Shown here: piece by piece, positions 26,435-35,413 of the stretch
Layout of the letters: the number at the start of each line of letters is the position of its first letter
Position numbering within the stretch: the first letter of the stretch is position 1
Assembly: GCF_002154695.1 (NCBI RefSeq)
Contig: NZ_MTAV01000002.1
Span: forward strand, 310,001-374,000
Length of the DNA stretch: 64,000 nt
Source: Nostoc sp. T09
GTDB taxonomy: Bacteria; Cyanobacteriota; Cyanobacteriia; Cyanobacteriales; Nostocaceae
Direction of reading: 5' to 3'
Notes under the pieces: model-generated
Database searches by the model: none
What the model was told of the DNA's origin: nothing
Seen by the model: the letters and a program-made list of their open reading frames with translations, nothing else
Position numbers and translations under genes: made by a program

Positions 26435-27796
26435 ATGACAGAGTATATATTATCAATAAATTTTTATCTTTATGTACCTCTTGTGATTTTGGCATTAGCG
26501 GCACAAGTATTAATTTTAAAAAAGCTGGTGTTTGCTTGGTATGACCCACTCTTCACTTATTTAGTTTTTAATTCATTTAGCATAGCATTTGTTATATATT
26601 TATTTTTTGATAATCAGATATATTTTGTCTATTTGATAACATTTATATTATCGAACATATTTTTTTTAGCTGGTCTAATATTAGGATATAGAAAAATTAG
26701 TTCAGGTAGAAAGAATTTTTTTGAGCCAATAATCCAAGAAAATGAAGAACAGGAAACTAATTATATTTTCGTATTTAAAAAATATTCTAAACAATTAAAT
26801 ATTATTTTATACATTTCTGTATTTATTCTTGTGGTTGCGAATACAATATTATTTTTCCAATATGGATCAGTTCCATTATTTTCTGAAAATGCTGAGGTAG
26901 CAAAAGTTGAGTTTCGTACTAACGGCTTTGGTTTTATTTATAGAATAAATGATGCACTTTTACCTGGTGCAATTGGGATAATTCTTATTAAAATTATTAA
27001 TCCTAAAATTAAAATTGGTAAATACCAATATTTGGTTTTGATATTTTGTCTGTTAATTCTGATATTTTTGGCTTTGTCTGGTGGTAGTAAAGGAGCAATT
27101 TTACTGATTATAAATTTGATTTTTTATATTTATTTAATCAATAAACAGTTTGATACTAAATATAGCAATAAAATAAATTTTTATATTTCACTATTATTTA
27201 TTTTAGGAATCAGTGTTGTATTATTCATTTTTTGGAGAGCTTCAATTGCAGTTCAATATTTAAATCTATTTGAAGCTTTGTTAGTTCGTCTTGTTGGGTC
27301 TGGAGATGTATTTTACTATTTCTACACTTATGATTTACTAAATCTATTTGATTATAACCCTATAGATTATTTAATAAATAGCATCAATCCACTCTTGAGT
27401 CTACTGAGATTGAGTGAGTACAGCACTGCTCTTGGAGAACGCATAATTTCAGAATCAATCGGCTTGACAACAGGAGGGTTTGGAGCCAATCCTCAGCATC
27501 CTATTGAAGGTTTAATTTATTTTGGCTTTGCTGGGTCTTGGATTTATAGTTTGACAATTGGTTATATAGTTTCTGTAATGAGAACTCGGCTGCTTTTGTT
27601 TGTGCTCAAAAAACCGCATCAATTAAATTTATTGTTATATATGATCTGTGCTTACCAAGTTCTCAAACTACCAGTTGATTCAAGTTTATTCCTAGAGTCT
27701 TTATATAGTACAGTTATTATTGGCACGCCTATTTTTATGTATGTTCAACTATTTTTTGCCTCAAAATCAACTTCTGTTAACCAAGCAGGAAAATAA
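26435..27796 (+). CDS. Wzy-type O-antigen/capsule polymerase
   Basis: 453-residue inner-membrane protein with about 11 to 12 hydrophobic helices and a large periplasmic loop in the second half (about 285-360), the usual shape of Wzy polymerases that join repeat units at the periplasmic face. Motifs are poorly conserved in this family; SGGSKGAILL near 214 and GFGANPQHPIEGLIYFG near 346-362 resemble oligosaccharide repeat-unit polymerases. It is the only polymerase candidate in the locus and is strongly AT-rich. Confidence 0.82.
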   Translation: MTEYILSINFYLYVPLVILALAAQVLILKKLVFAWYDPLFTYLVFNSFSIAFVIYLFFDNQIYFVYLITFILSNIFFLAGLILGYRKISSGRKNFFEPIIQENEEQETNYIFVFKKYSKQLNIILYISVFILVVANTILFFQYGSVPLFSENAEVAKVEFRTNGFGFIYRINDALLPGAIGIILIKIINPKIKIGKYQYLVLIFCLLILIFLALSGGSKGAILLIINLIFYIYLINKQFDTKYSNKINFYISLLFILGISVVLFIFWRASIAVQYLNLFEALLVRLVGSGDVFYYFYTYDLLNLFDYNPIDYLINSINPLLSLLRLSEYSTALGERIISESIGLTTGGFGANPQHPIEGLIYFGFAGSWIYSLTIGYIVSVMRTRLLLFVLKKPHQLNLLLYMICAYQVLKLPVDSSLFLESLYSTVIIGTPIFMYVQLFFASKSTSVNQAGK

Positions 27797-27803
27797 AGAT
27801 TAA

Positions 27804-28535
27804 ATGATGAATGTTTCAGTATGCATGGCGGTATACAACGGTCAAGAATATTTACAAGATCAATTACAGTCTATTTTAAAACAGCTACAGCAGAATGATG
27901 AAGTTGTAATTGTCGATGATGCTTCTAGCGATCGCACTGTATCTATTATCAATAATTTTCAAGACTCCCGAATAAAATTAATAGAAAATAAGATTAATTT
28001 AGGTGTAGTAAAAACATTTGAAAAGTCGATAAATCATGCAAGTGGTGACATCATCTTTCTTAGTGACCAAGATGACATTTGGCTTGCATGTAAAGTCCAA
28101 AAATTTTTATCAGTTTTTGAAGCATACCCTGATGTAACACTAGTACTTAGCGATGCACAAATTATTGATGAAAAAGGTCAAATTACAGCAGATTCCTTTT
28201 TCAAAATTCGGGGAGAATTTGTTGCTAATCCTCTTTCTAACTGGATTAAAAGTAAACATCATGGTTGTACTCTAGCTTTTAGAAGAGAAATGCTAAAGTT
28301 ATTTCTACCCTTTCCTGCTGATACTCCGATGCATGATATATGGATTGGCATAGTTAATGGCATTTACGGTAAAGCTTTTTATATAGATGAACCACTAATA
28401 CAGCATCGCAGACATACCAGTAACACTGGACGAGGAATTTTTAACCATGCTGGAATTTTACAAATGGTAAATTGGCGATTAGTTTTAGCTAAAAACATTA
28501 TAAGTTTACTTTTAAAACAAACATCGAAATATTAG
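27804..28535 (+). CDS. Glycosyltransferase, GT2 family
   Basis: 243-residue GT-A glycosyltransferase. VSVCMAVYNGQEYLQDQL (about 4-21), VIVDDASSDRT (33-43) and FLSDQDDIW (about 85-93), the last being the metal-binding motif seen in glycosyltransferases from rhamnose-containing clusters. HHGCTLAFRREM follows at about 152. It contains the first HIP1 octamer (27928) after the HIP1-free block. A second ATG three bases downstream is an alternative start. Confidence 0.9.
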   Translation: MMNVSVCMAVYNGQEYLQDQLQSILKQLQQNDEVVIVDDASSDRTVSIINNFQDSRIKLIENKINLGVVKTFEKSINHASGDIIFLSDQDDIWLACKVQKFLSVFEAYPDVTLVLSDAQIIDEKGQITADSFFKIRGEFVANPLSNWIKSKHHGCTLAFRREMLKLFLPFPADTPMHDIWIGIVNGIYGKAFYIDEPLIQHRRHTSNTGRGIFNHAGILQMVNWRLVLAKNIISLLLKQTSKY

Positions 28536-28581
28536 CAATTAAATCTAGCTATAAAAATCTACTAATTCAAATATTTTTTAT

Positions 28582-29826
28582 ATGCAACGAATCTGGATTT
28601 TAAGTGAGTTATACTTCCCAGAGGAAACTTCCACTGGTTATATTCTAACCTATATTGCTGAAGGTTTAGCTGAAGAATATGAAGTTAAAGTAATTACCGG
28701 ACCTGCAACTAATTTTTTGCATCGCGATGCTTATCCAGATTATGAAATTAAAAATGGTGTTGAAATATTTCGATGTCAAAGTACTGGATTTAATAAAGAT
28801 TTTTTCTGGGGAAGACTAGTTAATTTAGTGGTTCAATCAACATCAATTTTATGGAAAGCTGGAAAACTTTGTCAGAGAAAAGATATTATTTTAGTTGTCA
28901 CAAATCCGCCTTTATTGCCATTCGTAGCACTAGTTTTGAAATGGCTGAAAAATTGTCAGTTTGTCTTATTGATTCATGATGTTTACCCTGAAGTTCTTGT
29001 TGCTACTGGACTATGCAGTTCATCGTCATTGATAGCGAGAATAGGTCGTATAGTAAGTGCTTTACTATATACCCAAGCTAGTAAAATAATTACCTTGGGT
29101 AGAGACATGGCTAAGATAGTTAAAGATAAATTATCTAATAATCTTAATAAAGAAAATATTAGTTCAAAAATTTATTTAATTCCCAACTGGGCTGAGCACG
29201 AAACTGTTAAACCTAGCGATCGCAACAATAATCTATTATTACAAGAGTTAGGATGTTGCGATCGCTTTGTGGTTTTATATGCAGGTAACATGGGAAAAAC
29301 TCATGGTATCGAAGACTTAGGAGAGGTAGCTAATATCCTGCAAGTTGACAGTAATATTCATTTTGTGGTTGTAGGCTTTGGCGCAAAGAAAAAGTGGTTA
29401 GAAGAGTATGTAAAATCATATAACCTACAAAATATTAATATTATCCCTCTATCTGCTCGACCTCGTTCTGAACAATCAGTATCTCTAAATGCTGGCGATG
29501 TTGCTTTAATTTCCTACCTTCCGGGTATGGCGGGTGTTTCTGTGCCCAGTCGTATGTATAATCAAATGGCAGCTGGTAAACCTATCATTGCTGTTGCAGA
29601 TGATTGGTCTGAACTAGCTGAAGTTGTGCGAGAAGAAAATATAGGATGGGTAATTAAACCAGGGAACATTCAAGAATTGGTTTGGACAATTCAATTTGCA
29701 GCAAATAATCGCGATTTATGCACTCAAATGGGATTAAGAGCCGCAGAAGTAGCTAAAAATAAGTATAATTTTGCTCAAACTAACCAAGCTTATAAAGAAT
29801 TGTTTAAAGAAGTATTTTCTTCTTAA
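28582..29826 (+). CDS. Glycosyltransferase, GT4 family (WbuB-like)
   Basis: 414-residue GT-B enzyme. ELYFPEETSTGYILTYIAEGLA (about 8-29), VVTNPPLLPFVALVL (about 104-118), LLIHDVYPE (129-137) and VVLYAGNMGKTHGIEDL (about 231-247) match the WbuB-type group that often adds amino- or deoxy-sugars. SVPSRMYNQMAAGKPI (about 314-329) is the donor-binding region. Last glycosyltransferase of the plus-strand operon. Confidence 0.88.
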   Translation: MQRIWILSELYFPEETSTGYILTYIAEGLAEEYEVKVITGPATNFLHRDAYPDYEIKNGVEIFRCQSTGFNKDFFWGRLVNLVVQSTSILWKAGKLCQRKDIILVVTNPPLLPFVALVLKWLKNCQFVLLIHDVYPEVLVATGLCSSSSLIARIGRIVSALLYTQASKIITLGRDMAKIVKDKLSNNLNKENISSKIYLIPNWAEHETVKPSDRNNNLLLQELGCCDRFVVLYAGNMGKTHGIEDLGEVANILQVDSNIHFVVVGFGAKKKWLEEYVKSYNLQNINIIPLSARPRSEQSVSLNAGDVALISYLPGMAGVSVPSRMYNQMAAGKPIIAVADDWSELAEVVREENIGWVIKPGNIQELVWTIQFAANNRDLCTQMGLRAAEVAKNKYNFAQTNQAYKELFKEVFSS

Positions 29827-30034
29827 TTTTCTTAAGTTTTGCTAACTTTCCTAAATTACTTAATGCGATCGCTATAAAGTTTAAACTCTTACTAATAGGC
29901 AAATATACACAGCAATTTGTTATGAGACATCGCTAGTTTAGCAGGAATTAAGATTAGCTAATACAAAAGCAATCACCAAAACCAGCCATACTTATAACAA
30001 ATTCTTCAAGTATTTATTATCGAAGGAAAAAAAT

Positions 30035-32137
30035 ATGGATCGCCGCTCTTTTCTGAGTTGGATGGGATTGGGCTGGTTAACCGCTTCTCCGTTATTTATT
30101 GGGTCTAGAATTACTAAACTTCAGGAGCAACTAGTATTTGCAAACAATTCTAATGGTATAAAAAATACTATTTTTTATGTTGCCCCTGATGGTAATGATG
30201 CTTGGACAGGCAAACAAGTAAATCGGAATAAAACTCAAACCGATGGGCCATTTGCAACTCTAGAACGAGCACGCAATGCTATTCGCGAACTCAAGCTTCA
30301 ACAAGGCGGTATCCTCAAACAACCCGTTACCGTTTTCATCAGAGGTGGTACATACTTTTTAGCCCAACCATTGGTATTCAACTCAGAAGATTCTGGTACA
30401 CAGAAATGTCCCATTACCTACACAGCCTATCAAAATGAGAAGCCGATAATCAGTGGCGGTCAGCGTCTTCAAGGATGGCAAGAGGTAGTTATCAACGGTA
30501 AACGGTTATGGATGCTGGAAATTCCGCAAGTTCGCCAAGGTCAATGGTTCTTTCGACAGCTTTGGGTAGGAAACCAACGGCGAACTCGTGCTCGTTACCC
30601 GAAAAAGGGCTACTTACCAGTTGCGGAAGTACCAGATGCTACACCCAACCAACCTGTAGCTCCTGGTCAATCACGCTTTAAATATCGTCAGGGTGATCTC
30701 AAAAACTGGAGTACCATAAGTAACGCTGAGATAGTAGTTATGACCCGATGGGTAGAGTCTCGGCTACCAGTTGTCGGCTTAGACGAAAAACAAAGAATAG
30801 TCGCCTTTGCTAAACCTAGCCTTCATAGCATGGAACCTGGTAATTCCCAGTCTTCTGCTGCTACAAACTATTACTTAGAAAATGCCTTAGAGGTTTTAGA
30901 CAATCCTGGTGAATGGTATTTAGATAAGAAGTCCGGCAAACTTTATTACATGCCTTTAGCAGGGGAAAATATAACTAGAATAGAGGCAATTGTTCCTCGT
31001 TTATCCCGCTTAGTTGATTTGCAAGGTAGTCCTGAAAATAGTAAATTCATAGATTATCTATCATTTCAAAATCTAACTTTTGCTCATGCGGAATGGTACT
31101 ATAACAATTCAGATGCCAGTGGCTTTGGTCAGGCAGCAGAAGGCGTTCCTGGAGCAATTTATGCACAAGGGTTAAGATACTGTACTTGGCAAAACTGTGA
31201 GATTAAGAATGTCAGTAATTATGGCATTGAGTTTGCTAACGGCTGTACAAATAATTCATTAATTCGTTGCCGAATTTCCGATTTAGGAGCTGGCGGAGTC
31301 AAAGTCACTCAAGGAGCTAGCAGTATTCAAGTTATTAATTCACATATTCACAATGGAGGCAAGATTTTTCATAGCGCAGTAGGCATTTTAGTGATGAATG
31401 CACCAAATAACTTGATCAGCCGCAATCACATTCATGATTTTTACTACACAGGAATTTCGGTTGGCTGGACTTGGGGTTATCAAACTAGCCCGACTAAAAA
31501 CAATGTTATTGAATTTAACCACATACATCATATCGGTCGGCTCTCGAATAGTGATGGTCCGCTGCTAAATGATAAAGGTGGTATTTATACATTAGGTGTA
31601 CAACCAGGAACAGTAATTCGTGGCAATATTATTCATGACATTGATGCTTACAGGTTTGGCGCTTGGGGTATCTATTTAGATGAAGGTAGTTCACAAATTC
31701 TGGTAGAAAATAACTTGGTTTACCGTACTAGAGACGCAGGATTTCATCTACACTACGGTAAAAATAATTTAATTCGTAATAATATCTTTGCTTTTGGTCG
31801 GTTCGCACAAATTCGCAGATCGAGACCAGAAGGCCATTTAAGCTTTACGTTTGAACGCAATATTATTTACTGGAATCAAGGGCAACTTTTAGATAGCCAA
31901 GGTAATTGGGACGACTCTAATTATGTATTAGACCGTAATCTTTATTGGTATACAGGTAAAGGCAATTTTCGCTTTGGTAAACTTTCATGGCAAGAATGGC
32001 AGCAAAAAGGTAGAGATAAAAATTCTCTGATTGCTAACCCACTATTTGTTGCTTCCGATCGCGATGATTTTCGGTTAAAGCCGAATTCCCCTGCCTTGAA
32101 ATTAGGGTTCAAACAGACTGATTACAACAAAGATTGA
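30035..32137 (+). CDS. Tat-exported right-handed beta-helix protein
   Basis: 700-residue secreted protein. The N-terminus MDRRSFLSWMGLGWL has a twin-arginine signal. After it FYVAPDGNDAWTG (about 48-60) and GPFATLERARNAI open the usual beta-helix carbohydrate-active module; many Asn-rich strands (about 330-600) form the solenoid. Such folds include pectate-lyase-like polysaccharide lyases, hydrolases and epimerases; no catalytic set could be assigned. Position next to the polymerase and glycosyltransferases suggests it trims or remodels the exported polymer. Ribosome site AAGGA precedes ATG 30035. Confidence 0.85.
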   Translation: MDRRSFLSWMGLGWLTASPLFIGSRITKLQEQLVFANNSNGIKNTIFYVAPDGNDAWTGKQVNRNKTQTDGPFATLERARNAIRELKLQQGGILKQPVTVFIRGGTYFLAQPLVFNSEDSGTQKCPITYTAYQNEKPIISGGQRLQGWQEVVINGKRLWMLEIPQVRQGQWFFRQLWVGNQRRTRARYPKKGYLPVAEVPDATPNQPVAPGQSRFKYRQGDLKNWSTISNAEIVVMTRWVESRLPVVGLDEKQRIVAFAKPSLHSMEPGNSQSSAATNYYLENALEVLDNPGEWYLDKKSGKLYYMPLAGENITRIEAIVPRLSRLVDLQGSPENSKFIDYLSFQNLTFAHAEWYYNNSDASGFGQAAEGVPGAIYAQGLRYCTWQNCEIKNVSNYGIEFANGCTNNSLIRCRISDLGAGGVKVTQGASSIQVINSHIHNGGKIFHSAVGILVMNAPNNLISRNHIHDFYYTGISVGWTWGYQTSPTKNNVIEFNHIHHIGRLSNSDGPLLNDKGGIYTLGVQPGTVIRGNIIHDIDAYRFGAWGIYLDEGSSQILVENNLVYRTRDAGFHLHYGKNNLIRNNIFAFGRFAQIRRSRPEGHLSFTFERNIIYWNQGQLLDSQGNWDDSNYVLDRNLYWYTGKGNFRFGKLSWQEWQQKGRDKNSLIANPLFVASDRDDFRLKPNSPALKLGFKQTDYNKD

Positions 32138-32158
32138 GATATCATTACTTGTACAGTC

Positions 32159-32725
32159 TCAGTTGAGACGAGGGTTAAAACTCGCACCACTCCGACCACT
32201 TAAAATCCAGAAAATTGATCGCCCACAATCTCGCAATACTCTTACCGGAGATTCTGATTTATCTCCTCGTGAAGGAACTATGACGGGTGTAACTGCAATT
32301 CCCTGGCTACCCAAAACAATGGTTGCTACCGCCTTTGCCCTTCTCATGTGATAATCCGATGTAATCAGATAGATATGTTGTAACTTCTGGTTAACAAAAT
32401 CTGCTGCCAGTGTCGTGAAATTAGTCACTGTATCTGTGGCCCGACCATCCAAGCGCAACCTTTGATCTACAACACCAAATTTGTGAAAAATTAACCGATT
32501 ATATTCTAAATTCGAGGTGACATCAGAAATCCAAATATCTAAATTACTGTGAGACTGGCCAAACTTCGCAGCGAACTCTATCCTGGCAAAATCGCCTCCT
32601 AGTACAAAAATTGCCTGTGGTATTGGTGCTTGGTAAGAAGCGATCGCTATCTTAGCAGGAATAATACTAATCCAGACAGCTAAAACTAGCCCTATCAATT
32701 TTAAAAGCTTACGCCGAGAAACCAT
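32159..32725 (-). CDS. YdcF-like (DUF218) protein with twin-arginine leader
   Basis: 188 residues from ATG 32725 (TTG 32740 is also possible). MVSRRKLLKLIGLVLAVWI is a twin-arginine-type or signal-anchor sequence. The rest is a DUF218 fold: AIFVLGGD (near 38-45), RATDTVTNFTTLAADF (near 94-109) and LITSDYHMRRAKAVA (near 119-133). DUF218 proteins are membrane-anchored and implicated in envelope processes, but their chemistry is unsettled. It converges on the beta-helix gene with 21 bases between stop codons. Confidence 0.85.
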   Translation of the reverse strand: MVSRRKLLKLIGLVLAVWISIIPAKIAIASYQAPIPQAIFVLGGDFARIEFAAKFGQSHSNLDIWISDVTSNLEYNRLIFHKFGVVDQRLRLDGRATDTVTNFTTLAADFVNQKLQHIYLITSDYHMRRAKAVATIVLGSQGIAVTPVIVPSRGDKSESPVRVLRDCGRSIFWILSGRSGASFNPRLN

Positions 32726-32812
32726 GCGTTCAAGATTCAACTACATCAGTTATTTATGCAGTACGTTTTGTGCCTCGCTTCAAATTACTTGATTGCTATT
32801 CCAAAACTCTGA

Positions 32813-33721
32813 TTACTCCTGATTATTGTTAGCCATCACCAACTTTAAACTCCTTTCCCAATCTGGCAAAACCAATCCAAATGTTGTAGATAATTTCTGA
32901 TTGTCTAATAGAGAATAAGCTGGTCTGCTGGCTGGTGTGGGATACTCTTTTGAAGTAATCGCAGTCAACCTTTGCAACTTGCGATCGCTCTTTCTATCGT
33001 CAAGCTCAAAAATTGCTTTGGCAAATCCATACCAGCTAGTCTGTCCACTGGCGGTTAAGTGATATAACCCACCTTTACTTACTAAAAAATCAGAGATATT
33101 CTCTGGAGCTTGAGATAAAATTTGGGCTGTAACTTCGGCTATCATGCGACTCCAAGTAGGTGCGCCTATTTGGTCATCAACAACTTTGATTTCTTCACGT
33201 TCCTGAGCCAGCTTTAACATCGTGAGTAAGAAATTCTTACCTTGTAAGCTATAAACCCAACTGGTACGTAAAATTAAATACGGTACACCTACAGATGCGA
33301 TCGCCTGCTCACCTGCGAGTTTTGTTTTACCGTAAATGTTTTGTGGGTTAGGTTGGTCTTGCTCTGTATATGTAGTATTTTTGCTGCCATCAAATACATA
33401 ATCTGTTGAATAGTGAATGACGGCTGCACCTAATCGCTTGGCTTCTTCTGCGATCGCACCTGGAGCAATACCATTAATCGCCATTGCTAATTCTGGCTCT
33501 TTTTCTGCTTTATCTACTGCTGTGTAAGCCGCCGGATTGATAATTAAGTTTGGTCTTACTTCTCTAATAGTGCGGCGAATAGTATCTAGTTGAGCTAGAT
33601 CCATTTGCAAATTTGGGTTATTAACGCTGCGTCCTACAGGTATAACTTCACCTATAGTCATGAGTGTGCGTTGCAATTCCCAGCCTACTTGTCCAGTTAC
33701 ACCTGTCAATAAAATTCTCAT
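32813..33721 (-). CDS. rfbD: dTDP-4-dehydrorhamnose reductase
   Basis: Last step of dTDP-L-rhamnose synthesis: NAD(P)H reduction of dTDP-4-keto-L-rhamnose. 302 residues with Rossmann motif GVTGQVG (7-13), HYSTDYVFDG (103-112) and catalytic Tyr130 and Lys134 in YGKTK. Overlaps rfbC by four bases. Last gene of the minus-strand rhamnose set rfbB-rfbA-rfbC-rfbD. Confidence 0.96.
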   Translation of the reverse strand: MRILLTGVTGQVGWELQRTLMTIGEVIPVGRSVNNPNLQMDLAQLDTIRRTIREVRPNLIINPAAYTAVDKAEKEPELAMAINGIAPGAIAEEAKRLGAAVIHYSTDYVFDGSKNTTYTEQDQPNPQNIYGKTKLAGEQAIASVGVPYLILRTSWVYSLQGKNFLLTMLKLAQEREEIKVVDDQIGAPTWSRMIAEVTAQILSQAPENISDFLVSKGGLYHLTASGQTSWYGFAKAIFELDDRKSDRKLQRLTAITSKEYPTPASRPAYSLLDNQKLSTTFGLVLPDWERSLKLVMANNNQE

Positions 33722-34269
33722 GCATATACCTCTGCATCTCGCAGTAATTTTCCAGCTTTATCTTTCGCAGATAAGATTGGTTCTGCTTGAATTGGCCAAG
33801 CGATCGCTAAATCCGGGTCATTCCACAAAAGCGTGCGTTCATATTGGGGTGCGTAGTAATTCGTAGTTTTATACAAAAATTCTGCATATTCAGAAACTAC
33901 TACAAAACCGTGGGCAAAACCTGCTGGTATCCAAAGTTGCCGTTTATTTTCGGCTGTCAAGTCCGTACCAACCCATTGACCAAAAGTTCTAGAGCTTTTC
34001 CTTAAATCTACAGCCACATCAAATACTTCTCCTACTACCACTCTCACAAGTTTTCCTTGAGGCTGCTGAATTTGATAGTGCAAACCACGCAAGATATTTT
34101 TGGCAGAACGAGAATGATTGTCTTGGACAAAATGTTCAGTAATACCTGCCTTTTCTAACAAAACTTTTTCATTATAACTTTCATAAAAAAAACCGCGTTC
34201 ATCTCCAAATATCTGCGGTTCAATCACTATTACATCAGTAATTTCTGTGTGTTTTACTTGCATTGTCAT
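33718..34269 (-). CDS. rfbC: dTDP-4-dehydrorhamnose 3,5-epimerase
   Basis: Cupin-fold epimerase converting dTDP-4-keto-6-deoxyglucose to the L-rhamno form. 183 residues with ERGFFYESYN (25-34), NILRGLHYQ with catalytic His64, WIPAGFAHGF (113-122) and the active-site Tyr in TTNYYAP (about 135-141). Four-base overlap with rfbD; 73 bases after rfbA. Confidence 0.97.
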   Translation of the reverse strand: MTMQVKHTEITDVIVIEPQIFGDERGFFYESYNEKVLLEKAGITEHFVQDNHSRSAKNILRGLHYQIQQPQGKLVRVVVGEVFDVAVDLRKSSRTFGQWVGTDLTAENKRQLWIPAGFAHGFVVVSEYAEFLYKTTNYYAPQYERTLLWNDPDLAIAWPIQAEPILSAKDKAGKLLRDAEVYA

Positions 34270-34342
34270 ATCCTTATTAATATAAAAATTGCTGCTTGAT
34301 TACAGTGGATTCCCAAACTTTAAAGATAGATCATGCAGACAT

Positions 34343-35329
34343 TTATTTAGAGTCTGGTATAGTTGTTGGCGTTTGTACAGCCAATAAATCCCAGTCAGAT
34401 GATTGTTGATTAAGAGAGGATTTTCCCATTCCGTTATTTTGTTCTATGGTTGCAGATATTTGATCGTTCTCTAAAGTTGACATCAGGTAAAGACCATAGC
34501 TACTCTTCGACATAGATTCAGCTAATTGACGCAGTTGGGATGAGTCAATATATCCTTGGCTGTAGGCAATTTCTTCAATACAAGCTATTTTTAGACCTTG
34601 GCGTTCTTCTAGTGTTTGGATAAAGTTACCAGCCTGATGTAAGGATTCATGAGTACCAGTATCTAACCAGGCATATCCACGACCCAAAATTTCTACTTGC
34701 AGTTGACCTTGATTCAAATAAGCTATATTTAAATCAGTAATTTCTAGTTCATTGCGAGCAGAAGGCTGAAGTTGGGCAGCGATTTCTACTACTTGAGAAT
34801 CATAAAAGTAGATACCAGGTACAGCATATTTAGACTTGGGAATTAAAGGTTTTTCTTCTATACTAATTGCTCGTCCATTGTTATCAAATTCAATTACTCC
34901 ATATTGCCTGGGATCTTTGACTTGATAGCCAAATACTAATCCACCTTCTTTCAGAGTGGCAGCCCTAGCTAACACTTCTGTTAAACCATGCCCATAAAAA
35001 ATGTTATCACCTAAAATTAAGCATACTGGCTCGTTAGCAATAAAATCTTTGCCCAGAATAAAAGCTTGTGCTAATCCTTCTGGTCGCGGCTGCTCAATAT
35101 AGCTAAACTGCAAACCCCACTGACTACCATCTTTTAAAATTTTCTCAAATAATGGTAAATCATTAGGAGTGGAAATAATCAAAATCTCCCGAATACCTGC
35201 CAGCATTAATATAGATAACGGATAGTAAATCATTGGCTTATCATACACGGGCATTAACTGTTTGCTAACAGCATAGGTTAGAGGATAAAGACGTGTACCA
35301 GAGCCACCTGCCAGAATAATACCTTTCAT
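34343..35329 (-). CDS. rfbA: Glucose-1-phosphate thymidylyltransferase, with C-terminal extension
   Basis: Makes dTDP-glucose from dTTP and glucose-1-phosphate. ATG 35329 gives the family start [21 protein letters not shown] 35341 is also possible. Nucleotide-binding [20 protein letters not shown] and EEKP segments are clear. The usual enzyme ends near KSSYGLYL; here about 40 extra Ser/Gln/Asn-rich residues follow, which is unusual. Heptamer repeats (35341-35372) lie directly upstream and may disturb or form part of the leader. Confidence 0.95.
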   Translation of the reverse strand: MKGIILAGGSGTRLYPLTYAVSKQLMPVYDKPMIYYPLSILMLAGIREILIISTPNDLPLFEKILKDGSQWGLQFSYIEQPRPEGLAQAFILGKDFIANEPVCLILGDNIFYGHGLTEVLARAATLKEGGLVFGYQVKDPRQYGVIEFDNNGRAISIEEKPLIPKSKYAVPGIYFYDSQVVEIAAQLQPSARNELEITDLNIAYLNQGQLQVEILGRGYAWLDTGTHESLHQAGNFIQTLEERQGLKIACIEEIAYSQGYIDSSQLRQLAESMSKSSYGLYLMSTLENDQISATIEQNNGMGKSSLNQQSSDWDLLAVQTPTTIPDSK

Positions 35330-35340
35330 AATATTTGCCA

Positions 35341-35372
35341 TTTGTCATTGGTCATTAGTCATTAGTCATTTG
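35341..35372. repeat. Heptameric repeats at the rfbA start
   Basis: Four degenerate copies of ATTGGTC/ATTAGTC, directly in front of the rfbA start codon. Same unit as 4188-4228 and 45687-45760. Confidence 0.7.
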
Positions 35373-35413
35373 TGCGAAACTACAAATGATTTTAGATAGC
35401 CAAACCTAAATTA

